A stretch of DNA of 64,000 nt from Methylicorpusculum oleiharenae. GTDB taxonomy: Bacteria > Pseudomonadota > Gammaproteobacteria > Methylococcales > Methylomonadaceae. Positions 44,303 through 53,596 of the stretch are shown here, one piece after another; within the stretch, counting starts at the first letter, position 1; every line of letters starts with the position of its first letter. The position numbers and the translations under genes were made by a program. The stretch covers positions 4,866,492-4,930,491 of the forward strand of contig NZ_WUTY02000001.1 in assembly GCF_009828925.2 (NCBI RefSeq), written 5' to 3'. The notes under the pieces were generated by a model. The model did no database searches and had not been told where the DNA came from. It saw only the letters and a program-made list of their open reading frames with translations.

Positions 44303-45428
44303 CTTTCCCCCACTCAGAGGCGGAATGGAGCGCCTTAATCATCATATTTATCTGGAATTAAACAAGTCTTTCGATGTGGTGGTCGCGGGCCCTGCTGACA
44401 GCCCTTTATATTTAAGCCCATCAACTCGCTTTTGTGAATTTCCGCACAGGCCTTTACCCGTATTCTTCTGGTTTTCATTTTGGTCAACACTGCGTCTGGC
44501 AATCAAAGAAAAACCCGCACTTATCATTTCCGGAAGTGGCATCACTGCCTTGTCGGCGCGTTTAATAGGCTACTTGTGTCAAGCCAAAGTAATTGCTTTT
44601 ATTCATGGATTGGATGTTGTTATGCCGCACCCTGTCTATCAAAGCGTCTTTCTTCCCGCCATACGTTCTTGCGATGCCCTTTGGGTCAATAGTCAAAACA
44701 CGGCAAAGTTGGCGATCGATAAGGGCGTTATGTCCGATAAAATTAAAACGGTTCATCCCGGTGTTGTTATACCTGGAAACATTACAATAGCTAACCGTTC
44801 ACTTGATTTTAGAAGCGAATTGGGTTTGACCCAAGATCAAAAGATTCTGTTAAGCGTTGGCCGTTTGACTGAACGCAAAGGACTGGTTGAATTTATACTT
44901 TACGCCTTTCCTGATATCGTCAAAGCCTGTCCTGACTGCATTCTGGTTATTATTGGCGATGAACCCAACAATGCGTTGCATCATAAATCCGGCGCAAAGG
45001 AAAAAATCACTCAAGCGGCAAAAGACAAGAACCTTGAAAATCATGTCATTTTTCTGGGGCATGTTAACGAAGCTCAGCTCGAAGCTGCCTATCAGAGCAG
45101 CCAGCTGCATATCTTTCCTGTAGTTGAACTGCCGGGCGACATAGAAGGATTCGGCATGGTGGCTATTGAAGCTGCCGTTTATGGCCTTCCTACGGTTGCC
45201 TTTGCGGTTGGCGGGGTTCCTGATGCGGTAAGCCACAATAAATCAGGCTGGTTAATCCAACCGGGAAACTATCCGGCAATGACTAAAACCGTGATAAACA
45301 GCCTTTCCAACGCCAATTCATCAAACCAAAAGGTGAGCCCTGAAAGTTGCCGCCAACATGGTGCAGAATTTTCATGGGACATTTTTGGCGACAGAATAAG
45401 GCAGCTTTGCTGGGAAACAATGCAATGA
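44274..45428 (+). CDS. Family 4 glycosyltransferase (GT-B fold)
   Basis: A 384-residue cytoplasmic glycosyltransferase of the GT4 type. The N-terminal T-R-N-F-P-P-L-R-G-G-M-E-R acceptor loop, the V-G-R-L-T-E-R-K-G motif near residue 200 and the E-G-F-G-M-V-A-I-E-A-A-V-Y-G-L-P donor-binding block near 290 are present. The ATG at 44274 (M-K-K-I-L-L-V-T) is preferred over 44262. It overlaps the GT2 gene upstream and shares four bases with the methyltransferase downstream, so all three form an operon, probably for a surface glycan or glycolipid. Confidence 0.88.
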   Translation: MKKILLVTRNFPPLRGGMERLNHHIYLELNKSFDVVVAGPADSPLYLSPSTRFCEFPHRPLPVFFWFSFWSTLRLAIKEKPALIISGSGITALSARLIGYLCQAKVIAFIHGLDVVMPHPVYQSVFLPAIRSCDALWVNSQNTAKLAIDKGVMSDKIKTVHPGVVIPGNITIANRSLDFRSELGLTQDQKILLSVGRLTERKGLVEFILYAFPDIVKACPDCILVIIGDEPNNALHHKSGAKEKITQAAKDKNLENHVIFLGHVNEAQLEAAYQSSQLHIFPVVELPGDIEGFGMVAIEAAVYGLPTVAFAVGGVPDAVSHNKSGWLIQPGNYPAMTKTVINSLSNANSSNQKVSPESCRQHGAEFSWDIFGDRIRQLCWETMQ

Positions 45429-46147
45429 AAACTAAACCACCAACCCTGAACCCCGGCTTTATTGTCCAAAGCGGTCGGCAGGCAAAAGCCTTAAAGATTC
45501 TTAAAATAATAGAAGATGCCGGCAAAGTAAGAAATTCTTCGCTTAAACTTTTAGATATAGGAACAGGCAATGGTGAAATTGCATTTTTTCTTTCAGACTA
45601 TTTCGACGTGACTAGCGTGGATGTGAAAGACCAACGCAACCAACGCGAAGGTTTTGCATTTGTATGTATTGATGGAGAATATCTGCCTTTTGAGAATCAG
45701 CATTTTGATGTGGTGATCAGTAATCACGTTATAGAACATGTCAACAACGCTGACTTTCATTTAAACGAAATTTACAGGGTTTTAAAATCCGATGGTGCAG
45801 TTTATTTGGCAACACCAAACCGTCTTTGGCCTTGGGAAGTCCATTACCAGATGCCTTTATTACATTATTTGCCGCAACCTGTTTTTATGCAGATACTAAA
45901 GTACATGGGGAAATATCATGAGGAGGTCAGCTTATTAAGCTGGTTTTCTTTAAAAGACAAAGCCCAGACTCATTTTTCAATCTCAATAATCAGTGACTCA
46001 GTGTGTAAGTGGCCGCAAAGGTATTATTTAAATTTAAACAATAAAATTGCGTTAATCTTGTCCTGGATCCCGTTGTTTCTGTATAGAGCGTGTACCTTCA
46101 TTCATCCGACGCTGATCGTCGTGTTTAGACCCAAATCCAATCAATAA
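45425..46147 (+). CDS. SAM-dependent methyltransferase of the glycan operon
   Basis: A 240-residue class I methyltransferase: motif I L-L-D-I-G-T-G-N-G-E near residue 42, acidic V-D-V-K near 66, P-F-E-N-Q-H-F-D-V-V-I-S-N near 88-100, and I-Y-R-V-L-K-S-D-G near 116. The C-terminal part has a hydrophobic segment (about 205-225). The ATG at 45425 overlaps the stop of the glycosyltransferase gene (ATGA), so it is translated with it. It may methylate a sugar or lipid intermediate; the substrate is unknown. Confidence 0.82.
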   Translation: MKTKPPTLNPGFIVQSGRQAKALKILKIIEDAGKVRNSSLKLLDIGTGNGEIAFFLSDYFDVTSVDVKDQRNQREGFAFVCIDGEYLPFENQHFDVVISNHVIEHVNNADFHLNEIYRVLKSDGAVYLATPNRLWPWEVHYQMPLLHYLPQPVFMQILKYMGKYHEEVSLLSWFSLKDKAQTHFSISIISDSVCKWPQRYYLNLNNKIALILSWIPLFLYRACTFIHPTLIVVFRPKSNQ

Positions 46148-46149
46148 AA

Positions 46150-46880
46150 GATCGCGATTGATGCGCCTCCTGGCGTCGGCACATCCTATGAGCTTTGTAT
46201 TAAACCTCATGCCTCATCCTTTGGGCTTGACCCAGAATACAGATAACCGTTATTCCGACAAGGGATTGCCGAAATCCGGAAGTAGGATGTGCTGAACAAC
46301 GTGAAGCGCATCGGTCGCGATTGATGCGCCTCCTGACGTCGGCACATCCTATGGGCTTTGCATTGGCGAGCATTTAACCTAATGCCCCATCTGTTGGGCT
46401 TGGCCCTGCCTGCGGGTAAGCGTCATTCCTTCTGGGATCGCCGGAATCCGGATAGGATCTGCTGAACAGCGTGAAGCGCATCGGTCGCGATTGATGCGCC
46501 TCCTGGCGTCGGCACATCCTATGGGCTTTGCATTGGCGAGCATTTAACCTAATGCCCCATCTGTTGGGCTTGGCCCAGTCTGCGGATAACCCTCATTCCG
46601 AAAGGGATCGCCGGAATCCGGATGTAGGATCTGCTGAACAACGTGAAGCGCATCGGGTCGCGATTGATGCGCCTCTTGACGTCGGCACATCCTATGGGCT
46701 TTGCATTGGCGAGCATTTAACCTAATGCCCCATCTGTTGGGCTTGGCCCAGTCTGCGGATAACCGACATTCCGACAAGGATCGCCGGAATCCGGATGTAG
46801 GATGTACTGAACAACGTAAAGCGCATCGGTCGCGATTGATGCGCCTCCTGGCGTCGGCACATCCTATGGGTTCTCGACAT
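46150..46880. repeat. Tandem array, four units of 163-173 bp plus a partial fifth
   Basis: The landmark CGCGATTGATGCGCC starts at 46153, 46316, 46486, 46659 and 46831, giving periods of 163, 170, 173 and 172. Each junction holds a palindrome: TAGGATGTGC paired with GCACATCCTA and, nested, GCGCATC with GATGCGC. Units also carry a CATTCC...GGAATCCGG hairpin. Open frames on both strands in the array are by-products of the repetition. It fills the gap between the methyltransferase and ssb genes. Confidence 0.9.
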
Positions 46881-46928
46881 AAATGCATAACCGGGGACAT
46901 ACCTTTGATTGTCTATATCAGAAGTGCA

Positions 46929-47411
46929 TCAGAACGGAATATCGTCATCAAAATCGTCAAACTGGGCAGGCGCTGAAGTGGGTGGATTAGAGGGGCTATT
47001 GCCTGGGCCAGAGGGTTTAGAGGATTGTTCTGCGGGAGCATATCCGCCACCCGCGCCTTCTCCATAATTGGCCGTGCCTCCGCTGCGGCTATCGAGCATG
47101 TGCATTTCTTCTGCAACAATTTCTGTGGTGTAGCGGTCTTGTCCGTCCTGGCCTTGCCATTTCTGGGTTCGAATGCGTCCTTCCACATAGACCTGACTGC
47201 CTTTCTTCAGGTATTCGCCGGCAATTTCCGCTAACCGCGCAAAAAAAACGACCCTATGCCATTCTGTTTCTTCTTTACGTTCGTTGGTTTGTTTATCCCT
47301 CCAGCGTCTCGATGTGGCAAGGCGAATGGTGGTGACTGCGCCACCGCTGGGCATATAACGGACTTCGGGATCCACACCCAAACGTCCGATTAATGTAACT
47401 TTATTTAGCAT
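46929..47411 (-). CDS. ssb: Single-stranded DNA-binding protein
   Basis: A 160-residue SSB. The OB fold (residues 1-110) begins [12 protein letters not shown] and contains V-Y-V-E-G-R-I-R-T; a Gly/Pro/Ser-rich linker follows, and the protein ends in the acidic tip D-D-D-I-P-F that recruits repair and replication proteins. GGAG lies six bases before the ATG. It follows the MFS gene on the same strand, 28 bases apart, a common gammaproteobacterial pair. Confidence 0.97.
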   Translation of the reverse strand: MLNKVTLIGRLGVDPEVRYMPSGGAVTTIRLATSRRWRDKQTNERKEETEWHRVVFFARLAEIAGEYLKKGSQVYVEGRIRTQKWQGQDGQDRYTTEIVAEEMHMLDSRSGGTANYGEGAGGGYAPAEQSSKPSGPGNSPSNPPTSAPAQFDDFDDDIPF

Positions 47412-47439
47412 AGGTTCTCCAGAATAATAGTTCTCTGAT

Positions 47440-48801
47440 TTAAGCAGGCATGGCTTGCGTAATCAATTGTTGTAATTGCTGTTTGTCCAGTAACTGGCTA
47501 TCGACCTTGAGATAGGCAACACCTTCGTCATAATGCAGCGTGACATCTTCAATTCCTTTTAGCGTCAGCATTTGACTAACCAGTTGATCGGCTTCATCTG
47601 ATGAAATCATATCAACGGATATCAGCATGTTTGCCAAATGCCGAGGCTGCTTCATCCCTAATGAAACCAAAAACCAGCTCAGTCCGGCCGCCGCACAAAA
47701 AATAAACACCGCATTGGCACCATATTCGCCGTAACACCATCCACCCAGCACGCCGCCGATAGCCAATCCCAAAAACTGTGAACTTGAATAAGCCCCCATC
47801 GCGGTTCCTTTTAAATCGCCGGGCGCGGTTTTTGAAATAAGTGAGGGTAATGTCGCTTCGAGCAAGTTAAATCCACAAAAGAAAATGCCCAGAAAAGCGA
47901 TGATGCCAATCTGATTGTCATGAAATTGAGCCAGGCCTATTTGCGCTACTGAAACCACCGCAATCGCGCCCAGGAAAACGCTTTTCATTTTTCGTTTTTT
48001 TTCGGCCACTATAACAAAAGGCACTGCAAACGCCATCGATATGACAAAAATCGGCAAATAAATCTGCCAGTGCTGTCCGCCCGCCATTCCTGTGTCGCGA
48101 AGCAACAAGGGAATCACAACAAAACTGGCTGTCAGCATCATGTGCAATACAAAAATACCGTAATCAAGACGCAACAGATCCGGGCTTCGAAGCACATGCA
48201 TCATTTCTGAGGGAACAAATTCGGCGTCCCGGTGCAGCTTGGATTGTTTAGGATCAGGCACGACATAAATGATAGTCAGGACCGCTATCAATGTGAGGGC
48301 GGCTGTCAGCCAAAACAGACCTGGAACCCCAAACCATTGAGAGAAAACCGGGCCTGCAATCAGGCCAATCCCAAAAGAACCGCCAATGCTCAACCCTATG
48401 ATTGCCATCGCCTTGGTTCTATGGACTTCTTGAGTCAAATCGGCAACCAAAGCCATCACGGCAGCCGAAATAGCACCGGCGCCTTGTAAGGTTCTGCCTA
48501 TCAACACACCGTAAATGGTTGTGGAAACTGCAGCCACTACACTGCCCAGTGCAAAAATCAACAACCCGAAAACGATAATTTTTTTACGCCCGTACCGGTC
48601 AGACAAAAGACCAAACGGTATTTGCAGGAGCACTTGAGAAAATCCGTAGATACTCATCGCCAGCCCCATTAATGAAGGAGTGGCGCCATCCAGCTGTTCA
48701 GCATACAAAGACAAAACCGGCAAAATCATAAACAGACCCAGCATTCGCAGCGCATAAATCGCCGCCAAAGACCAGGTTGCTTTTTTTTCCAGCAACGTCA
48801 T
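47440..48801 (-). CDS. YajR-like MFS transporter
   Basis: A 453-residue major facilitator with 12 predicted membrane segments (to about residue 385) and a C-terminal soluble ferredoxin-like domain (about 390-453), the layout of YajR with its YAM domain. The A-type motif [10 protein letters not shown] near residue 65 lies between segments 2 and 3. The ATG at 48801 aligns with relatives; a TTG at 48831 would add ten residues. Substrate unknown, probably an exporter. The upstream 48832-49096 holds no visible gene. Confidence 0.9.
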   Translation of the reverse strand: MTLLEKKATWSLAAIYALRMLGLFMILPVLSLYAEQLDGATPSLMGLAMSIYGFSQVLLQIPFGLLSDRYGRKKIIVFGLLIFALGSVVAAVSTTIYGVLIGRTLQGAGAISAAVMALVADLTQEVHRTKAMAIIGLSIGGSFGIGLIAGPVFSQWFGVPGLFWLTAALTLIAVLTIIYVVPDPKQSKLHRDAEFVPSEMMHVLRSPDLLRLDYGIFVLHMMLTASFVVIPLLLRDTGMAGGQHWQIYLPIFVISMAFAVPFVIVAEKKRKMKSVFLGAIAVVSVAQIGLAQFHDNQIGIIAFLGIFFCGFNLLEATLPSLISKTAPGDLKGTAMGAYSSSQFLGLAIGGVLGGWCYGEYGANAVFIFCAAAGLSWFLVSLGMKQPRHLANMLISVDMISSDEADQLVSQMLTLKGIEDVTLHYDEGVAYLKVDSQLLDKQQLQQLITQAMPA

Positions 48802-49096
48802 TGGACTCGTAATATCCTGTATTTGTGTCAAAACACTTTTCTCCTTCAGTAAATCAAATCTGAGGCAAACCCTGGTAACGCGCTGCTAAAATTCAGGTAT
48901 TCCGAACCGCAGTCATTGCCTGTCATTCTCGAAATAAGTCCGCAGCACAGCGCCTTCTTTGAGCGGGCTAAGCAAGTGGCGTATTGTATAACAAGCTTGA
49001 GTGAGTGTGACGCTTGAAATGTTCCTCTTATCCTAAAAAGAATCATTGAAAGACTCAGAACCGGGCCTATAGAAGGATATGAACAGGGTGATGCGG

Positions 49097-51916
49097 TTAA
49101 AGTGGCAAAAGACTTGAGGAGGAAAGGCTGGCCGATTGGTTATCAACCCGCTCATCGAAAAAACTGCCCCGGGCATACTCAATACCTAATTGTTCAACCA
49201 ATAGGAGAACCCGCTCACTTTCCACGTCATCAACAATGACTCTCTTGCCGTATGCGTGGATAACATCGACTAAAGCCCGCACATACATGTTGTCTTCTTT
49301 ATGTTTATCCATTCGCCTTACAAAAGAGCCGTCGATACGGACAAAATCAACGGGTAATTGTTTCAAATAAAAAAATGACGAAAATTCCACGCCGAAGTCA
49401 CTTAAACAGAACTCACAGCCAAGCTGCTTGATTTGGTTAATGAAATTGTGCGATTGAGTCAAATTTCTAAGCACATAGTGCTCGTTTAAATCAAAAATGA
49501 TCTGCCCGGGATCAATTTGGTAATGTTTCAACAACGAACCGATAAATTTAATACTATCCGCCTGCGTTACTGATAAGCCTGAGAGCGCCAAACTGAGTTT
49601 GACATTTTTATTGCGCCGTTTCATGCTCGCGATAATTTCAAAGACCCTGACTATCGATACGTGATCCAATTGTTCAGCTAAATCGAGTTGCTCAATGACC
49701 TGGCCATATTCCCTGGATAGAGGAATTTCACCATTTGGCGAGGCTAAACAAATTGAACACTGATAAAAGCCGACCCGTCTTCGATGAACATCAAAGACCG
49801 GTGTAAAATTTAAAACACCTTCATCGTTATCCAGCAGTTGCTGTATCTGCTGGACAGTATTTTGATTCAGATCGGTTTCGTGCTTATTTGTAAGCGTCTG
49901 CTCATATATATAATAAAAGTTTTTTCCATTCAGTTTGGCATAAACCATTGCCCGTTCTGCATTCGCTAACAAGTGATCCGGGCTATCAGCATGCCGGGGA
50001 TAAAAAGCGATGCCGATGTTGGTTGCTATTTCTCCGTAATGGCTGCCCAAGGTTAACTTCAACGAACTGATTCGTTTGATTATTTTCTGGGCCAGAGAGA
50101 CTACGCCCGGTGTCTGCGCATCCGGCAAAATCAGGACAAACTGGCTTTCGCCGATTCGGCACAGCAAATCGGATTCGCGCATAAATTGCTTTAAATGACT
50201 TGCCACTTTTACCATGACTCTTTTATCTACTGCCTCCTGAGCCAGGTTAATTTGCTGCAGATCAAAATAAAGCAGCGCCACTGAATGTCCGTAACGTTTT
50301 GCTATTTTCAGTGCCTGCGGCAGTTCTCGTTGAAATCGTTGCTGATTGCCCAGCCCGGTTACCGGATCAAAAGACGCCATTTTCAGCATTTTCTGTTCGG
50401 TCAGTTTTTCAGCGCTTATGTCCATTCCCAGCGAGAGAACAATCGGTTCACTGCCTTGTCGGTTTGAATTAAACAGAGTATGAATCCAAAAAACATGCAG
50501 AAAACTCCCTGTAGCGCTTATAAAGCCGCCCTCAATCTGAATCGGGTGCATTGACTTGGACAAGCGTAACTGATCGAGCTGATTCAGATGATGCGTCTCT
50601 GTCGGAGGCAGATACAGGTCGAAAAGCCGTCCGATTACCTGATTTTTTTCTTCACCGAAGACCTTCACGCCTTCTTGATTGATAGTCAATATTTGCCCAT
50701 TGACTTTTTGCGTCAGCATTATGACCGGCGCTGAATTGACTAACTCCTGGATAGAATCGCGTTCAGTCGCTAATTCCTGGCTTTTTTCTAAAATGTGCAG
50801 CGTATTTTTGCGGACAATGTGCTCTAGATTTTCCAGCTGCAGAGCCAGGGTCAAGACCGTATCATTCAGTTTATCGATTTCATCGAAACCCAAGCTAATC
50901 CATTTTTTTTGAACGATTTCTTTCCTGAATTGATTATATTCATGCGTTGCCAAAAGAGGCAGCGCCTTGGCAAGGTAAGCAATACGCCGTAAAAAAAACC
51001 ATGAAACAAGGACTAATACCGCTAGCGAGCAAAGTAAACTCATCAAGCCCTGTATCCAAACTTTTTCCAGCTGGCTATCCAGCATGCGCATATTTCCGGT
51101 AATTTCCTCGACAATCAGCAAAAACGGCGCCTGAGTCGCATTATCCATTCTCAACGGCCGAATTCTTACTTCATAAATCTGATCATTAACGGTTAATGTT
51201 CCGCTCTTGTTTAATAACTGCACGAATGTGTAGTGTTCGGTCAGGTAAGCGAACAAATCAAAATCCAATCCCGCAAAAGTCTTGGCTGAAAGCGTGTAAG
51301 GCCAGCCATTGGTTAACTTTTTAGGTGAATCAATCAAAACACCCACATCGACGCGTGTGGCCTCTTTGAATTTGATGACGGTATCGGCAAACGTTCTAGC
51401 CATACTGAATGCGCCAACCAAAGTGCCTTTGCCCATTACCGGCACAATCACTTGTTGATAACAGGACGTTTGTGAACAATTGATGGTATGAACAGGCGAT
51501 TCCGATTGCAGCGTCTGATCGACAAGCACACGATCGGTATGAATTTTTCTTCCTCTGGATTTGATTTTTAAGCCGGTGGCGTCAAAGACCGTGATATTTT
51601 CCAAGTCCCAGATAAACTGCCACTGTTCCCAATTACGGTCAAAAACGCTGAGCATTTTTTGATCGGAATAACGATTGGGTTCTTGACCATTCAGAACGAA
51701 CAGTTCTGCTAACTGTTCCAGAATCAGGAATGAATCCTCAGACAACATTTTCGCCAGATTATCCTGTTTATTACGCAACAACAGCCGCTCTTCGTTGAAT
51801 CCTTGTTTTGCATCAGAATAGGCAAAATAGGCAAACAGGGTGTTTAATACAATAAAAACACCGCCGAGCACTAAGGCTAACTTCCATCGTAAACTGAGAA
51901 AAAAGGTGGTTTCCAT
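49097..51916 (-). CDS. Membrane PAS-GGDEF-EAL protein with both catalytic domains degenerate
   Basis: A 939-residue sensor. Membrane segments near residues 9-31 and 286-308 bracket a periplasmic domain with a Cys pair (C-S-Q-T-S-C near 143); a PAS domain follows near 390-500, a GGDEF domain near 510-670 and an EAL domain near 690-930. The cyclase motif reads I-G-E-S-Q-F in place of GGDEF, and the EAL domain lacks the EAL triplet (C-S-I-C), the paired Asp (L-S-D-F) and the catalytic Lys (V-R-I-D). It is more likely a c-di-GMP receptor or signal relay than an enzyme. Four bases downstream of the truncated envelope gene. Confidence 0.88.
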   Translation of the reverse strand: METTFFLSLRWKLALVLGGVFIVLNTLFAYFAYSDAKQGFNEERLLLRNKQDNLAKMLSEDSFLILEQLAELFVLNGQEPNRYSDQKMLSVFDRNWEQWQFIWDLENITVFDATGLKIKSRGRKIHTDRVLVDQTLQSESPVHTINCSQTSCYQQVIVPVMGKGTLVGAFSMARTFADTVIKFKEATRVDVGVLIDSPKKLTNGWPYTLSAKTFAGLDFDLFAYLTEHYTFVQLLNKSGTLTVNDQIYEVRIRPLRMDNATQAPFLLIVEEITGNMRMLDSQLEKVWIQGLMSLLCSLAVLVLVSWFFLRRIAYLAKALPLLATHEYNQFRKEIVQKKWISLGFDEIDKLNDTVLTLALQLENLEHIVRKNTLHILEKSQELATERDSIQELVNSAPVIMLTQKVNGQILTINQEGVKVFGEEKNQVIGRLFDLYLPPTETHHLNQLDQLRLSKSMHPIQIEGGFISATGSFLHVFWIHTLFNSNRQGSEPIVLSLGMDISAEKLTEQKMLKMASFDPVTGLGNQQRFQRELPQALKIAKRYGHSVALLYFDLQQINLAQEAVDKRVMVKVASHLKQFMRESDLLCRIGESQFVLILPDAQTPGVVSLAQKIIKRISSLKLTLGSHYGEIATNIGIAFYPRHADSPDHLLANAERAMVYAKLNGKNFYYIYEQTLTNKHETDLNQNTVQQIQQLLDNDEGVLNFTPVFDVHRRRVGFYQCSICLASPNGEIPLSREYGQVIEQLDLAEQLDHVSIVRVFEIIASMKRRNKNVKLSLALSGLSVTQADSIKFIGSLLKHYQIDPGQIIFDLNEHYVLRNLTQSHNFINQIKQLGCEFCLSDFGVEFSSFFYLKQLPVDFVRIDGSFVRRMDKHKEDNMYVRALVDVIHAYGKRVIVDDVESERVLLLVEQLGIEYARGSFFDERVDNQSASLSSSSLLPL

Positions 51917-51920
51917 CCCG

Positions 51921-52604
51921 TTAAAACCGGTAAGAACGATGCAAACCGGTCAAATCCGAGTACTTATGAGTGCTATCAGGATCCGGATTGTTGGCTGACG
52001 GTATCCCGGCGGTTCCTTCATAACGATGGTATTCTGCTTTGAGCATCCAAGAAGTGGTCACATACCAACGTATGCTGACCTTCCAGCCTTTGGCATAGTC
52101 AACATGATCAGGTGCCCCGAGACACCCCATCCTAATATACTGTTTTTCATGGGTATTCAGGTATAGCACATTATTTGGAACAGCGCCCTGCAACTGGGGA
52201 ATGAAGCGGTAGGTGCTTTCAACATACCAGCTTTCTGTCGCTGTTTCTTTATCCGGTAATGAATGACCAAAACCGCTAAACCGATTCCATTGATGTAAGT
52301 ACTCACCGGTCAAAACGAATATCTCCCCATTGGACTGAGCGGAAAATACCAAAGGACGAAATGAAAGATAACCCGCAATACTGTCACCTTGAACGGGCTC
52401 ATATTGAAAGTCAAGATCGACATAGCTAACGGCAAAAACATACCGACCGCCCATCATTTCATAATTCAGTTGTGTAGCAAACTCGGGCTTACTGTTCAGT
52501 TCCCCTTGAAAACAAGGCCCCAGCATTGCAGTCATGAATGCTTTGTCTGTTTGCGGCAAGCCGAAAACCAGTTTATACGACAAATCACCCCATTCATTTC
52601 ACCC
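51921..52604 (-). pseudogene. C-terminal remnant of an outer-membrane-type protein, 5' end cut at a repeat
   Basis: A frame of 220 residues from a TTG at 52583 with alternating aromatic/polar strands (for example Y-E-M-M-G-G-R-Y-V-F-A-V-S-Y) and a terminal Y-R-F, typical of beta-barrel porins. There is no signal peptide and no ATG. The codons upstream (N-E-W-G-D) still look coding until a TGA at 52599-52601, the first bases of repeat copy B. The N-terminal half is not found beyond the repeat. It may alternatively be a short new gene, but the lack of an export signal argues against it. Confidence 0.6.
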
Positions 52605-52735
52605 CCTCAAATTTTATTGGGTATAGGTGTGATTGAAAAGGCTTCGAACAGAGGGATATTGCAGAAAGCTACAGGGACGTATTCACGTGTCCTTTGAAAT
52701 CAATCACCTCAATTCAAAGTGGACGAGTAGTTACG
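52599..52735. repeat. Copy (B) of the 137-150 bp palindromic repeat family
   Basis: Left end TCACCCCCTC, ATTTTAT, GGGTATAGGTG; right half GCGTCC-like GTGTCCTTTGAAATCAA, CACCTC, AATTCAAAG, TAGTTACG. Eight bases seen in copies C and D (TACACCCT) are deleted. It abuts the truncated envelope-protein frame on its left. Confidence 0.8.
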
Positions 52736-52750
52736 AAATGCGCCAAATAA

Positions 52751-53254
52751 TCAGTGCCAGCCGCCGTATTGTTTGGTCGGATCACCTTTAAAACCGGCCG
52801 ATGTCGATTTACCACTCGCTTTTTTATTTTGACGTATCGCGTTTATCGCCGCTTGCGCCATATTGGTCTTGCTTATGCCGCCAATATCTCTGGCTGATTG
52901 AACCACCAGACTGGACATGGTCGAAATATCAAGCTGAGCCGGCATAGGGTCCAATACCACGGCCTCAAGGACACTTTCACCTGTAGTTACTTCTAATACG
53001 ACAGGATAATGAGCACTGGCTGGAATCGTAATCGCGAATTTAGAGTCTTTACTGACATCTGTCGTAGCTACGGTTTGGCCGGCCGCATCTTTCGCGAGAA
53101 TTTTGCCCTGTGTCACCGGTTCGTCTCTGTCCGTCACTACGCCTTCTATATGGGCAGTCGACGCTACGGGCTGACTTTTATTATCGGAATTTTCACCGCA
53201 GCCAACAAGCAGCAAAAGAACAGAAGCGGTAATAAGGTATTTAGAATAGTTCAT
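52751..53254 (-). CDS. Putative lipoprotein with a carboxypeptidase-regulatory-like fold
   Basis: A 167-residue protein with the lipobox L-V-G-C near residue 19. Residues 36-110 look like a beta-sandwich regulatory-like domain (G-x-V-T-D ... G-x-I-x-A-K-D-A-A-G-Q-T-V-A-T-T-D-x-x-x-x-F). The C-terminal 30 residues are Lys/Ser rich and end in D-P-T-K-Q-Y-G-G-W-H. Function unknown. It precedes the truncated envelope-protein gene on the same strand, with repeat copy B between them. Confidence 0.7.
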   Translation of the reverse strand: MNYSKYLITASVLLLLVGCGENSDNKSQPVASTAHIEGVVTDRDEPVTQGKILAKDAAGQTVATTDVSKDSKFAITIPASAHYPVVLEVTTGESVLEAVVLDPMPAQLDISTMSSLVVQSARDIGGISKTNMAQAAINAIRQNKKASGKSTSAGFKGDPTKQYGGWH

Positions 53255-53445
53255 AACATTCTCTTTTTCTTAAGAAGAATCATTTGATCCACGAAAAACA
53301 TTAAAAGCACGAAAGTATTCAACGTGACACCCCTGCAGCGAGTCAACCCCTAAAAATGAATGACGGCTTACTCCAACAGTCTTATTTTTTTAAGTGTCTT
53401 TCGGACATTTCGTGGTTTAAACCGGTTTTTTAAGTTTAAAGGTAT

Positions 53446-53595
53446 GCTCACTCCTCCACTTTTATGGGGTGTAGGTGGTTGATTGAAAAGGCTTCTTCTG
53501 TAACAGGTAGTTGCAGAGAGCTACTGGGACGACTTCACGCGTCCTTTGAAATCAAGCACCTACACCCTCAATTCAAAGCGGGCCAAGTAATTACG
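53446..53595. repeat. Copy (C) of the 137-150 bp palindromic repeat family, the fullest one
   Basis: Left end GCTCACTCCTCC, then GGGGTGTAGGTGG, TTGATTGAAAAGG, an inner segment with TTGCAGAGAGCTAC, then CCTTTGAAATCAA, CACCTACACCC and the right end AATTCAAAGCGGG ... GTAATTACG. The outer GGGTGTAGGTG and inner TTGATT arms pair with their right-hand counterparts. It ends directly at the copA stop codon. Confidence 0.8.
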
Positions 53596-53596
53596 T

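Noticed and set aside
46150-46880. Possible CRISPR array
   Set aside because: The repeating unit is 163-173 bp with internal palindromes and nearly the whole unit is conserved; there are no short direct repeats separated by unique spacers and no cas genes.
46528-46976. Open frames on both strands within the tandem array
   Set aside because: Their protein sequences repeat with the array (M-H-W-R-A-F-N-L-M-P-H twice) and have no start signals; they are by-products of repeated DNA.
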